Of a stretch of 34,175 bases of DNA, positions 16,522 to 25,712 are shown one piece after another. Under the pieces are notes generated by a model. The model made no database searches. It saw only the letters and a list, made by a program, of their open reading frames with translations, and had not been told where the DNA came from. The DNA is taken from positions 1 to 34,175 of the forward strand of contig CALLAF010000049.1 of assembly GCA_938002605.1 (NCBI GenBank). Direction: 5' to 3'. Position 1 is the stretch's first letter, and the number at the start of each line of letters is the position of its first letter. The position numbers were made by a program, and so were the translations under genes. The DNA is from an uncultured Paracoccaceae bacterium (GTDB lineage Bacteria > Pseudomonadota > Alphaproteobacteria > Rhodobacterales > Rhodobacteraceae).

Positions 16522-17333
16522 AAATCGACGCCCACCAACATTTTTGGGCGCTCGCACGCGGGGACTATGGTTGGCTGACGCCCGATATTGCCCCGCTTTA
16601 CCGTGATTTTCTGCCCTGCGATCTGCGCCCACATTTATCCGCCTGCGGTATCGACGGTACGGTACTTGTGCAAGCCGCGCCAACTGACGCCGAAACCACC
16701 TATATGCTGTCGCTCGCTGCCCAAAACGATTTCATCCGCGGCGTTGTCGGGTGGGTCGATTTTGAAACCCCAGACGCCCCTGCCCAGATCGCAGCGCTTG
16801 CGCAAAATCCCAAGCTCGTCGGGCTACGCCCCATGATCCAAGACATTTCAGATGATGATTGGATGTTGCGATCCGACCTCGCGCCTGCGTTTGACGCGAT
16901 GATCATGCATGGTCTGACTTTTGACGCACTTGTGCTGCCACGGCATTTGAAAAACCTGACGAAATTGTTGAACCGGCACCCAAACCTGCGTGCAGTTATC
17001 GACCACGGGGCAAAGCCTGAAATCCGCATCGCCAAATTTGATGATTGGGCTACGGATATGACGCAGCTTGCGCGTGACACAAGTGCCTATTGCAAACTCT
17101 CTGGCCTTGTCACCGAAGCCAAGGCCGATTGGACCCTAGCCGATATCACCCCCTATATTGCGCATCTCTTGTCGTGCTTTGGCCCAGACCGGGTCATCTG
17201 GGGCAGCGATTGGCCCGTTTCAACCTTGGCCGCGACCTATCAACGCTGGCACGATGTCGCGCTAGAGATTGTTGGCCCGGATCATCCCCGCATATTTGGA
17301 GGAAACGCACAAAAGGCCTACCGTTTGGCGTGA
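16518..17333 (+). CDS. amidohydrolase-family lactonase, probable L-fuconolactonase
   Basis: Amidohydrolase_2 family protein of 271 residues. Metal and catalytic residues are visible: H6 and H8 in DAHQHFW, a central histidine in VIDHGAKP near 163, and D in IWGSDWPV near 233. The strand GLRPMIQD near 102 is typical of L-rhamnono- and L-fucono-lactonases. It would hydrolyse the lactone from the dehydrogenase to L-fuconate, the substrate of the UxaA-type dehydratase. ATGA overlap with fucU shows tight coupling. Confidence 0.87.
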   Translation: MKIDAHQHFWALARGDYGWLTPDIAPLYRDFLPCDLRPHLSACGIDGTVLVQAAPTDAETTYMLSLAAQNDFIRGVVGWVDFETPDAPAQIAALAQNPKLVGLRPMIQDISDDDWMLRSDLAPAFDAMIMHGLTFDALVLPRHLKNLTKLLNRHPNLRAVIDHGAKPEIRIAKFDDWATDMTQLARDTSAYCKLSGLVTEAKADWTLADITPYIAHLLSCFGPDRVIWGSDWPVSTLAATYQRWHDVALEIVGPDHPRIFGGNAQKAYRLA

Positions 17334-17388
17334 TCTCATTGCGCTTTGCGCGAAAACCACGCAAGTTTGCGGCGAAGGGGGGCGCGCT

Positions 17389-18615
17389 TTGATCCGCATC
17401 TTGCATACGGCAGACTTACATCTGGATTCGCCGCTCAAATCGCTGGCACTGCGTGATCCGGATATGCGCGACAGCGTGCAAACGGCTACGCGCACGGCCT
17501 TGGTTCGGATTGTCGACACAGCTCTGTCTGAAAATGTCGCCGCCTTGCTGATCGCAGGGGATTTGTTTGATGGGGCTGCACGCAGCGCCAAAACGGCAGC
17601 ATTTCTTGTCACCCAGCTTGATCGCTTGGCCGCCGCCGACATCCCTGTCTTTTATATCAAAGGCAATCATGACGCTGAAAACCCAATCACGGGCGAGGCC
17701 GCTTTGCCTGCAAACGTCCATATTTTTGACGGGCGCGGTGGCAAAGCGCAGCTACCCGGCTCCGATATTTGGATACACGGCGTCAGCTTTCGCGACAGGC
17801 ACGCGCCCGACAGCCTATTGGATAAGTTCAGCGCGCCCGTTGCTGATGCGATCAATATTGGGATGCTGCATACGTCACTTGCGGGTGCAGCGGAGCATGA
17901 CACCTATGCGCCTTGCGCGGTCGCTGATCTGCAAGGCATGGGGTTCGATTATTGGGCGCTGGGCCATATTCACAAACGCCGTATCTATAGTGACGCCCCG
18001 TGGATCGTGATGCCCGGCATCCCTCAGGGCCGCGATATCGGCGAAGCAGGGCCGCAATCCGCCACGATGTTAGAGATCGTTGGTGGCGCGATTACGCTGC
18101 GCGAAATCCCCACGGCAGCGGTGATTTTCCAGAATGTCGATTTAGATATCACTGCGCACACCGACGACGATCAGCTACGTGGCGCGATCCGAACCGCCCT
18201 GCGCGACAATACAACACCAGACTGCACCCGCATTCTGCGCCTCAGATTAACCGGGCAAAGCGACCGCCATTGGCAGATAATGCGTGATCAGGCGATGTGG
18301 ACAGAGACCGCTCGCTCACTCGCCCAAGAAAGCGGTGACGTTTGGATCGATAAGTTGCGCTTTGATCTATCGGCCCCGTCGATGGTGAAAAATAATGCTA
18401 CTGATGAGCTTGCCCAAATCATGCAAGCGATGCGCGATGAACCCGGTATCGCGGCAAAGCTGACCGACCTGCTTGAAACCACGTTATCGGAACTACCTGC
18501 ACAGGCGCGCGCCGACCTATTACCGGACCCCGACGCGCTGGCCACGTTGGCGCAAGAACTCACCGACCAAGGCACCGCGCAAATGATCGCCCTGATGAAA
18601 GGGACCAGCGAGTAA
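17389..18615 (+). CDS. YhaO/SbcD-like metallophosphoesterase (DNA exonuclease)
   Basis: Calcineurin-like nuclease of the Mre11/SbcD group, 408 residues. The five metal motifs are present: DLH at 9-11, GDLFD at 57-61, GNHD at 92-95, H161 in MLHTS, and GHIH at 192-195. A capping domain and a C-terminal partner-binding region follow. The start is taken as TTG 17389 with AGGGGGG upstream, which puts HTADLHLD at the usual N-terminal place; the frame is open back into the lactonase gene but that part has no similarity. It overlaps the next gene as TAATG. Together they resemble YhaO-YhaN, Firmicute-named relatives of SbcCD, likely for DNA end processing. Confidence 0.88.
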   Translation: MIRILHTADLHLDSPLKSLALRDPDMRDSVQTATRTALVRIVDTALSENVAALLIAGDLFDGAARSAKTAAFLVTQLDRLAAADIPVFYIKGNHDAENPITGEAALPANVHIFDGRGGKAQLPGSDIWIHGVSFRDRHAPDSLLDKFSAPVADAINIGMLHTSLAGAAEHDTYAPCAVADLQGMGFDYWALGHIHKRRIYSDAPWIVMPGIPQGRDIGEAGPQSATMLEIVGGAITLREIPTAAVIFQNVDLDITAHTDDDQLRGAIRTALRDNTTPDCTRILRLRLTGQSDRHWQIMRDQAMWTETARSLAQESGDVWIDKLRFDLSAPSMVKNNATDELAQIMQAMRDEPGIAAKLTDLLETTLSELPAQARADLLPDPDALATLAQELTDQGTAQMIALMKGTSE

Positions 18616-21600
18616 TGCGGCTGCGTAAATTAAACCTTGACCTATTTGGGCATTTTTCGGGGAAATCTTATGATTTTGGGGCTGCGAAACCCGGCACCCC
18701 AGATTTTCATATCATCTACGGACCCAACGAGGCCGGGAAAACCACCACAATGGAGGCCTACCTGCGCCTGCTTTATGGGTTTGATGCACGCGAAGCTTAT
18801 GATTTTCAGCATCAGCGCAAGAACCTGCGTGTCTCTGGCGCCTTTGAAACGGGGCAAGGCGATCTTTCTTTGGTCCGATTACCCACGCGGAACGCTTCCC
18901 TACAAGACGCCCATGGCGCGCCATTGCCAGAGGCCGCGATCGCTGCGCACTTGGGCGGGCTGGGGCCGGATGACTACCGCAGCTTACTTTGTCTCGATGA
19001 CGACACGATTGAACGCGGTGGCGAAGAAATCGCCAATAGCCAAGGCGACATTGGACGGCTTCTATTCTCTGCGGCGGCGGGCGTAAGCGATCTATCTCAG
19101 GTGCTCGATAGTGTTGACGTAAAGGCGAATGCCTTGTTCCTGAAACGGTCCAGCAAAACGGAAATGGCGCAGCTGAAAAAAGAACTGGCCGAGGTCACCG
19201 CCAAAATCAAAGCTCAAGACGTGCCAGCCAGCACCTACCGCAAGCTGCGCCAGAGGTTGGCCGCTGCCGAGGTAACGCAAGACCAGATCAACACGCAACG
19301 CACAGCGTTGATGGTGCAATTAGCGCAGGTTAAGGCCCAACAAAACGCCCTGCCGCTTTTGCAAAAGCTAGAACAACTGGATGCGGCTTTGGCAGAAATG
19401 CCGGACTACCCGTTGCATCTTGACGTATCTCCAGAAGACTTGGTGCAGCTTTTGACCACACAAAATCAGGCCGATCATGACCTGTCCCGGCTGAACCAAG
19501 AACGCGATGCGCACAAAACTGCGTTAGCGCAGATTGATCTTGAGCCCAACCAACTGAACTTGCGGCAGGCATTGGATGATCTAGATGCCACGCGCAGTCG
19601 CTTTGCGACGGCGCAGCTTGATCTGCCGCGCCGCGTTGAAACGCGCGACACTATCATCAAGGACATGCAGCGCGCCGCCGCCGAACTCGGGGCGACCTGC
19701 GACCCGGCCCAATTGATCATCTCGCCCGCCGCGTTGACCGAACTTGAAACCGCGCGCGACATATTGCGAACAACCGCGCATGACCTAGACTCCGGATCGC
19801 GCGAATTGACCCGGCTTGCCGATCGGGTGGCGCTCGCCGAAGATAGCACGACACTATCCGCACGCCCAGATGACACCGAAATCGGTGAAATTTTGGACAG
19901 ATTTTCAATCGACGGCTTCGCCCCGACCTATGCGACGGCGCTACAAGCAATCAACAGCGCAAAGCGTGACCTTGCAGCGGCACTAGCCGCGCTAGCGATG
20001 AATGGTCAAACATTCAATCAGGTCCCTGCATGTGCTGTTACTGTGCCAGAGATCGCCGCGCACGCGGAAAAGCACACCGAGCTGGACCGTAAGATCACCC
20101 AAGCCAAGGATGATCTGGACCGGATGCGCGCAGATCACGCCGCGCAAAATGCCCAGATCAATGCGCAACGCGGCGCAGGCACGCTTATCGATGATACACA
20201 GGCGCAAGCAGCGATCACATTGCGCGACACAGCGTGGAAGGCCCACCGTGCGTCGATGACGGATGCGAGCGCCGATGCGTTTGAAGCCGCATTGAAGAAG
20301 ACAGATGCCGATGCAACACAACGACTGTCGCAGGCTGATGAGATTGGGCAGCTTAGACAACTGTCGCAAAATGCTGCGCAAACCGCGGCACGCATCACGC
20401 AACACACAGAACGGCTAGCGCGGCTGACCTCTGAACAGATGGCGATTACGAATCAACTCGCGACCATCGCTAACGACATGGGATTCACAGTTGCACCTGC
20501 CCCTTTGGCCTTTGCGCAATGGACAAATCTGATCACAACCGCAGAGGCCGCCGCACGACACCTGCACGTCACAGAACAAGATCACGCCGCGACGTTGGAG
20601 AAAGCTGATCGGTTGATCAGCGCACTAAGCCAGCATATCGCGCAAGATGCGCCAGATTTTGAAACGCTGGTCGCGGCTGCCCGGGAACGCGCAAAAATTG
20701 CACGCGATCAAGATGCAGATCAAAAGGCCAATCAACGCGCGCTTAATGATTTACGCGCTGAACTGAAGAAACGACAAGACCAATGCGCCACACTGAAAAA
20801 GACCGCACAAGACGCCCAGACAGCATGGCGCAATTTGGTCGCGGAACACCTGCATGAACATGTGCAGGCAGATCGGCTTGCACTTTCGTTTGAACCCTTA
20901 CGCACCCTGCGTGAACTGAACGCCCGTCACAGTACGGCAGCACGCCAAGTCACATCGATGCAAGAGGATCAGGCAAAGTTTACCGCAGCCATAAATACAT
21001 TGGCCACGCAGCATGCTGTTAACGTTGATGATCCTCTTGCAGCTTTTTCAACGCTCGCCAGCCTCGCCGATGAAGCCCACGCCCAAGAAGAGCGTAGTGC
21101 CATGCTTGGGCAAAAAATCGACGCGGGCGCAGAACAAATCACACAGGCACAACGCGTCATCGACGATATCGCACGCAAGGTCGCGGCGATTGGGGCACAG
21201 TTCCCCGCCGACATCCCAACCGCGTCAATTGATGACCTGCGGCGCGCTGTTGCGGGGGCCCATGACGCGGTGGTCGCGCATAAAGATAGGACAGAGGTAG
21301 CCGCGCAAATAACGCTGCAACTAGGGACATCAGATTTAACGCAAGCACGCGACGCATTAACCGGACAAACCGCAACAAGCCTCGCGGCGACCGCGATGCA
21401 AGTTCAGGGCGATCTAGACGCCATTGAAACCCAGTACCGCGACGCCATCACCGCCCACGCAGAAGCCGCGCGCGATCTGAACGCAGTCACGGGTGACGAC
21501 AGTGTCGCCACGATGGTCACACGAAAAACGGCAATTGAACTGGCGATCCAAGACGTGGCGCTGCGCTATGTCAAATTGCGTGCGGGTCATATGCTGGCCC

Positions 21601-22037
21601 AAGAAGCAATCCGGCGTTACCGCGATAAGCACCGCAGCGGCATGATGGAAGCGACGCAAATCGCCTTTGGAGAGCTTACCAATGGGGCCTATACCGCGCT
21701 GCAAACGCAAACCCAAGGCAGCAATGAAACGTTAATCGCAATTGACGCGTCGGGGCGCGCGAAACACGCGCAAGATATGTCGAAAGGTACCCGGTTTCAG
21801 CTATATCTCGCACTACGCGCGGCAGCCTATGAACAACTTGCCGATCAGGGCACGTGTTTGCCGTTTTTTTGCGATGATATTTTTGAAACCTTCGACGAAG
21901 CCCGCACCAAATCCGCCTGCGCCATGATGGCACGGATCGGACGGCGCGGTCAGGCGATCTATCTCACCCATCACCAGCATGTCGTTGATATCGCGCGTGC
22001 AACCTGCGGCGACGGTGTTCGGGTACACGAAATTTGA
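18615..22037 (+). CDS. YhaN/SbcC-like AAA ATPase with long coiled coil
   Basis: A 1140-residue SMC/Rad50-type ATPase. N-terminal Walker A is GPNEAGKTT at 36-44. A long heptad-rich, Gln- and Ala-rich coiled coil spans about 180-1000. The C-terminal half-domain has an LSxG-like signature MSKGT near 1055, Walker B LPFFCDDIFETFDE at 1082-1095 and an H-loop THHQH near 1118. I see no zinc-hook CxxC at the middle of the coil, as expected for YhaN rather than Rad50 proteins. It is translationally coupled to the nuclease gene and probably forms a complex with it that opens or trims DNA ends. Confidence 0.88.
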   Translation: MRLRKLNLDLFGHFSGKSYDFGAAKPGTPDFHIIYGPNEAGKTTTMEAYLRLLYGFDAREAYDFQHQRKNLRVSGAFETGQGDLSLVRLPTRNASLQDAHGAPLPEAAIAAHLGGLGPDDYRSLLCLDDDTIERGGEEIANSQGDIGRLLFSAAAGVSDLSQVLDSVDVKANALFLKRSSKTEMAQLKKELAEVTAKIKAQDVPASTYRKLRQRLAAAEVTQDQINTQRTALMVQLAQVKAQQNALPLLQKLEQLDAALAEMPDYPLHLDVSPEDLVQLLTTQNQADHDLSRLNQERDAHKTALAQIDLEPNQLNLRQALDDLDATRSRFATAQLDLPRRVETRDTIIKDMQRAAAELGATCDPAQLIISPAALTELETARDILRTTAHDLDSGSRELTRLADRVALAEDSTTLSARPDDTEIGEILDRFSIDGFAPTYATALQAINSAKRDLAAALAALAMNGQTFNQVPACAVTVPEIAAHAEKHTELDRKITQAKDDLDRMRADHAAQNAQINAQRGAGTLIDDTQAQAAITLRDTAWKAHRASMTDASADAFEAALKKTDADATQRLSQADEIGQLRQLSQNAAQTAARITQHTERLARLTSEQMAITNQLATIANDMGFTVAPAPLAFAQWTNLITTAEAAARHLHVTEQDHAATLEKADRLISALSQHIAQDAPDFETLVAAARERAKIARDQDADQKANQRALNDLRAELKKRQDQCATLKKTAQDAQTAWRNLVAEHLHEHVQADRLALSFEPLRTLRELNARHSTAARQVTSMQEDQAKFTAAINTLATQHAVNVDDPLAAFSTLASLADEAHAQEERSAMLGQKIDAGAEQITQAQRVIDDIARKVAAIGAQFPADIPTASIDDLRRAVAGAHDAVVAHKDRTEVAAQITLQLGTSDLTQARDALTGQTATSLAATAMQVQGDLDAIETQYRDAITAHAEAARDLNAVTGDDSVATMVTRKTAIELAIQDVALRYVKLRAGHMLAQEAIRRYRDKHRSGMMEATQIAFGELTNGAYTALQTQTQGSNETLIAIDASGRAKHAQDMSKGTRFQLYLALRAAAYEQLADQGTCLPFFCDDIFETFDEARTKSACAMMARIGRRGQAIYLTHHQHVVDIARATCGDGVRVHEI

Positions 22038-22181
22038 CAACATCCGCGCCAGAAGTGTCGGATCGGAAATTCGCAAGTGTCTATTCCGGCATCTGAGGCG
22101 TCGCTTTGATCTAGTCAAAGGCTGATCAAGGCCATTATCACTCAAATGAAACAGGTTCACCATGCCAGGAAAGTTGACGCC

Positions 22182-23066
22182 ATGAACAATTTTGCCCTTC
22201 GCGTGCAATGCAAATCCACCCGCGGGATCGTTGCTGAAACATCGACGTTTTTGACCGAGCAAGGCTGTAACATTACAGACAGTTCTCAGTTCGACGACAC
22301 GGACACCGGTAATTTCTTTATGCGCAACAGCTTTAGCTCCGAAGAGGGCGTAACGCTGGCCGAAATCGAAGAACGCTTCGCTGGCATCGCCGCAAAATAC
22401 GAAATGAAGGCTGAGTTCTTTGACGAAACATCCAAACCCAAAGTGATCATCATGGTGTCCCGCTTTGGACATTGCTTGAATGACCTTTTGTATCGCTGGC
22501 AGATCGGCGCGCTGCCGATTGATATCGTGGCGGTCATTTCCAACCATATGGATTATCAAAAGGTTGTCGTGAACCACGACATTCCGTTCCACTGCATCAA
22601 AGTGACCAAGGAAAACAAACCCGAAGCCGAAGCCCGCATCATGCAGGTTGTCGACGATACAGGTGCCGATTTGATCGTTCTTGCACGTTATATGCAGATC
22701 CTGTCAGACCAAATGTGCACGCAGATGTCGGGCAAGATCATCAATATCCACCATTCATTCTTGCCGTCATTCAAAGGCGCAAACCCCTATAAGCAAGCGT
22801 TCGAACGGGGAGTTAAGCTGATCGGCGCGACGTCACACTACGTCACCGCTGATCTGGATGAAGGCCCAATTATCGAACAAGACATCACCCGCGTCACCCA
22901 TGCGCAATCGCCCGCAGACTACGTGTCATTGGGCCGCGATGTCGAAGCGCAGGTGCTTTCGCGTGCGATCCATGCACATATCCACGGACGGGTTTTCTTG
23001 AACGGCAATAAAACCGTTGTGTTCCCCGCGTCGCCAGGGTCGTTTGCGTCTGAGCGGATGGGTTAA
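22182..23066 (+). CDS. purU: formyltetrahydrofolate deformylase
   Basis: PurU hydrolyses 10-formyl-tetrahydrofolate to formate and tetrahydrofolate, balancing one-carbon pools. The 294-residue protein has an N-terminal ACT domain (about 5-80, GCNITDSSQFDD) and a formyltransferase-fold catalytic domain (about 86-290). N188 and H190 in INIHHSFLPSFKGANPY, and D226 in DLDEGPII, are the catalytic set. The start is set at ATG 22182, which has AGGAAAG upstream and gives the usual length; an in-frame ATG at 22146 is the alternative. It converges on the DeoR gene with overlapping stop codons. Confidence 0.94.
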   Translation: MNNFALRVQCKSTRGIVAETSTFLTEQGCNITDSSQFDDTDTGNFFMRNSFSSEEGVTLAEIEERFAGIAAKYEMKAEFFDETSKPKVIIMVSRFGHCLNDLLYRWQIGALPIDIVAVISNHMDYQKVVVNHDIPFHCIKVTKENKPEAEARIMQVVDDTGADLIVLARYMQILSDQMCTQMSGKIINIHHSFLPSFKGANPYKQAFERGVKLIGATSHYVTADLDEGPIIEQDITRVTHAQSPADYVSLGRDVEAQVLSRAIHAHIHGRVFLNGNKTVVFPASPGSFASERMG

Positions 23067-23827
23067 CCCCGCCCATAAACCACGCGCGTACCCCACGCGT
23101 CACATTCAGCGCGCAACCTGCTTGCGATGGGTCGGTCGGTGAAAAACACATCGACCGACGCCAATGACCCGATCCGTGCCGGGGCCGAGCGCCCGAATTT
23201 TGTATGGTCGGCAACCACAAACACATGGCGGGCTTGGGCGATGATTGCCTGACTGACCCCGACTTCATGGATGTCGAAATCCAGCAGATCACCATCATTA
23301 TCAAGCGCAGAGCACCCAATAATCGCGTAATCAAATTTGAATTTGCGGATCGTATCGGTGGTGATGTTCCCAACCAACCCACCATCTGAACGGCGCAGGC
23401 TGCCGCCAGTCACGATGACCTGACAATCCGCGTTTCCTGCCAAAATATTGGCCACGTTCATGTTATTTGTCACCGCCATCAGATTGCGATGGTTCAACAG
23501 CTCAGCTGCGACCGCTTCGGTCGTGGTGCCAATATTAAGAAACACAGAACAATCTTCAGGCAATTCGCGCGCACAGGCGCGGGCGATATCGACCTTTTCT
23601 TGACTATTCAGGCTGCGTCGATCCTCGTACCCAATGTTTGTCGTGCTAGAAGGTAAAATCGCGCCCCCATGCACCCTTTCAAGGCGCCCGGCATCTGCTA
23701 ATTCTGTCAGGTCACGCCGGATCGTCTGCAAAGTCACACCAAAGCGCTCCGCCAATCCTTCGACGGTCACCTTACCCTCACGGCGCGCAATTTCGACAAT
23801 TTCAGGAGCCCTAAAGGTTTGCGCCAT
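23063..23827 (-). CDS. glpR: DeoR-family repressor of glycerol-3-phosphate genes (GlpR)
   Basis: A 254-residue regulator. The N-terminal helix-turn-helix (about 17-56) has the DeoR signature KVTVEGLAERFGVTLQTIRRDL then RVHGGAI. The C-terminal DeoRC sugar-phosphate sensor has NIGTTTEAVA, VTNNMNVANIL, VVADHTKFGR. It is divergent from glpD, and half-sites matching the E. coli GlpR core GTTCG lie between them, so it probably represses the glp operon until glycerol-3-phosphate binds. Start ATG 23827 is chosen by family similarity; a GTG at 23845 adds six residues. The TTAA at 23063-23066 provides stop codons for both this gene and purU. Confidence 0.9.
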   Translation of the reverse strand: MAQTFRAPEIVEIARREGKVTVEGLAERFGVTLQTIRRDLTELADAGRLERVHGGAILPSSTTNIGYEDRRSLNSQEKVDIARACARELPEDCSVFLNIGTTTEAVAAELLNHRNLMAVTNNMNVANILAGNADCQVIVTGGSLRRSDGGLVGNITTDTIRKFKFDYAIIGCSALDNDGDLLDFDIHEVGVSQAIIAQARHVFVVADHTKFGRSAPARIGSLASVDVFFTDRPIASRLRAECDAWGTRVVYGRG

Positions 23828-24083
23828 CGGTTTACCCACGTTCACTTACACTCAATTGCGCCCAATATTTAGTTCGTTTTCAGCCTGTTTTCCACATAAA
23901 ATTTTCGTTTTTGTTCGTTTTATCAAATTTTCGCTAACCCTACCAATGTGAATTACAAAAATTACCTATAATTTTCACAATCTTATACAATTTCGAACTA
24001 AAACGAACAAAAATATCTTCCAATCACACGCGACTCACCGCATTAATTTTCGACAACCCACGCACCCTAAGAAGGAAAGCCCG
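23828..24083. promoter_or_regulatory. AT-rich glpR-glpD intergenic region with GTTCGTTTT repeats
   Basis: This 256-bp region is much more AT-rich than its surroundings. It contains GTTCGTTTT at 23872-23880 and 23913-23921 and its inverse AAAACGAAC at 24000-24008, the last preceded by TTCGAAC at 23992-23998. The half-site core GTTCG matches the E. coli GlpR operator (ATGTTCG and its inverse). Spaced half-sites near each promoter suggest repression with DNA looping over both divergent genes. Exact dimer sites are not resolved by eye. Confidence 0.7.
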
Positions 24084-25688
24084 TTGCAAACGCCGCAAAC
24101 ACCAGATGAAATCTGCGATCTATTTGTGATCGGTGGCGGCATCAATGGCTGCGGTATCGCCCGTGATGCGGCTGGTCGGGGGCTATCTGTGACGCTCGCG
24201 GAAATGTCCGATTTGGCCTCTGCGACTTCATCGGCATCAACAAAACTATTTCATGGTGGGTTGCGCTATCTTGAATATTTTGAAGTACGATTGGTGCGCG
24301 AAGCCCTCATTGAACGCGAAACACTGCTGCGCGCGATGCCGCATATTTCGTGGCCCATGCGGTTCGTGCTGCCCTACCACAAAGATATGCGGTTCGAAGG
24401 CAGCACCCCAACATCAAAGATCCTGAATGTGGTAATGCCTTGGTTGCGCGGACGGCGCCCGGCATGGCTGATCCGTCTCGGGCTTTTCATGTACGACCAC
24501 CTTGGCGGCCGTAAAATCCTGCCCGCGACATCAACGGTCGATTTGCGCAGCGGCCCCGAAGGCGCGCCGCTGAACGATAAATTCAGCAAGGCTTATGAAT
24601 ACTCTGATTGCTGGATCGAGGATTCCCGGCTTGTCGTGCTGAACGCGCGCGACGCCGTGGCACGCGGCGCAAAAATCATGACACGTACCAAAGTCACGCA
24701 GGCTGTCCGTGTGGGCGACATTTGGGAAATCACCCTGCAAGAAGACGAAAGTGACACGCCCAAAACGGTTCGTGCTCGTATGTTGATTAACGCTGCGGGC
24801 CCTTGGGTGGGCGATGTGATCCACCAAAAAATCGGCGTCAACAGCACCGAAAATGTGCGTCTGGTGCGCGGTAGCCATATCGTGACCCGCAAGCTTTACG
24901 ATCACGACAAATGCTACTTTTTCCAGGGCACCGACGGGCGCATCATCTTTGCGATTCCTTATGAAAACGACTTTACGCTGATTGGGACCACCGACGCCGA
25001 CCACAGCGATCCATCGGTGAAACCTATATGCACTGATGACGAACGCGACTATCTGATCAGCTTTGCGAACGGCTATTTCAAATCCGCGATCTCGGTTGAT
25101 GATGTGGTTTGGTCTTATTCAGGTGTGCGTCCGCTTTATGATGATGGTGCAAGCTCTGCGACGGCAGCAACACGCGATTATACGTTGAAGGTGAACGATG
25201 CTGGCGGCGCGCCTGTTCTGAATGTGTTTGGCGGGAAAATCACAACCTATCGGAAATTGGCCGAGAGTGCTATGGACAAGGTGCAGACCTACTTCCCGGA
25301 CCTTCCCGACAAATGGACAGCAGGGGTCGCGTTGCCGGGTGGTGATTTCGAGGTCAGTGAATTTGATAATTTGGTATCAAAAATATCTAATTCATATGCC
25401 TTTTTAACAAAACCATATGCCCGCCGTTTGGTGCGCGCCTATGGAACTGATGCAAACGCCATTCTAGATGGGGCCAGCACGCTTGATGATTTAGGTCGCG
25501 ATTTTGGTGCGCATTTATACGAAGCCGAAGTGAATTGGCTTATGGCAAATGAATTTGCCTGCTCGGCTGAAGATGTTGTTTGGCGGCGCAGTAAACTGGG
25601 GCTGCGCCTGTCACCTACACAGATTTCGGAACTTGATACCTGGATGCAGGCACAGAGGGCGAAAAGAATAGAATACGACACGGCTTAA
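24084..25688 (+). CDS. glpD: aerobic glycerol-3-phosphate dehydrogenase
   Basis: Membrane-associated FAD enzyme that oxidises glycerol-3-phosphate to dihydroxyacetone phosphate and feeds electrons to ubiquinone. The 534-residue protein has the FAD motif GGGINGCGIARDAAGRG at 17-33, the substrate and FAD segment SSASTKLFHGGLRYLEYFE near 49-67, and FGGKITTYRKLAESA near 375 followed by the C-terminal helical domain. The start is TTG at 24084 with GAAGGAAAG at 24071-24079; no ATG is available before the FAD motif. First gene of the glp operon; the next gene starts 24 bases after its stop. Confidence 0.95.
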   Translation: MQTPQTPDEICDLFVIGGGINGCGIARDAAGRGLSVTLAEMSDLASATSSASTKLFHGGLRYLEYFEVRLVREALIERETLLRAMPHISWPMRFVLPYHKDMRFEGSTPTSKILNVVMPWLRGRRPAWLIRLGLFMYDHLGGRKILPATSTVDLRSGPEGAPLNDKFSKAYEYSDCWIEDSRLVVLNARDAVARGAKIMTRTKVTQAVRVGDIWEITLQEDESDTPKTVRARMLINAAGPWVGDVIHQKIGVNSTENVRLVRGSHIVTRKLYDHDKCYFFQGTDGRIIFAIPYENDFTLIGTTDADHSDPSVKPICTDDERDYLISFANGYFKSAISVDDVVWSYSGVRPLYDDGASSATAATRDYTLKVNDAGGAPVLNVFGGKITTYRKLAESAMDKVQTYFPDLPDKWTAGVALPGGDFEVSEFDNLVSKISNSYAFLTKPYARRLVRAYGTDANAILDGASTLDDLGRDFGAHLYEAEVNWLMANEFACSAEDVVWRRSKLGLRLSPTQISELDTWMQAQRAKRIEYDTA

Positions 25689-25712
25689 CCGCCGCACGGG
25701 GGGAGACATAAA

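Noticed and set aside
17389..22037. YhaO-YhaN pair as part of the retron system
   Set aside because: It is about 11 kb away, on the other strand and separated by the whole fucose cluster, so there is no sequence evidence for a link even though some retrons monitor DNA repair enzymes.
22104..22120. CTTTGA-N5-TCAAAG palindrome upstream of purU as an FNR box
   Set aside because: The TTGA and TCAA arms are separated by five bases, while FNR sites need six between these arms (TTGAT-N4-ATCAA). The inner T and A also fail, so I do not call it a regulator site.
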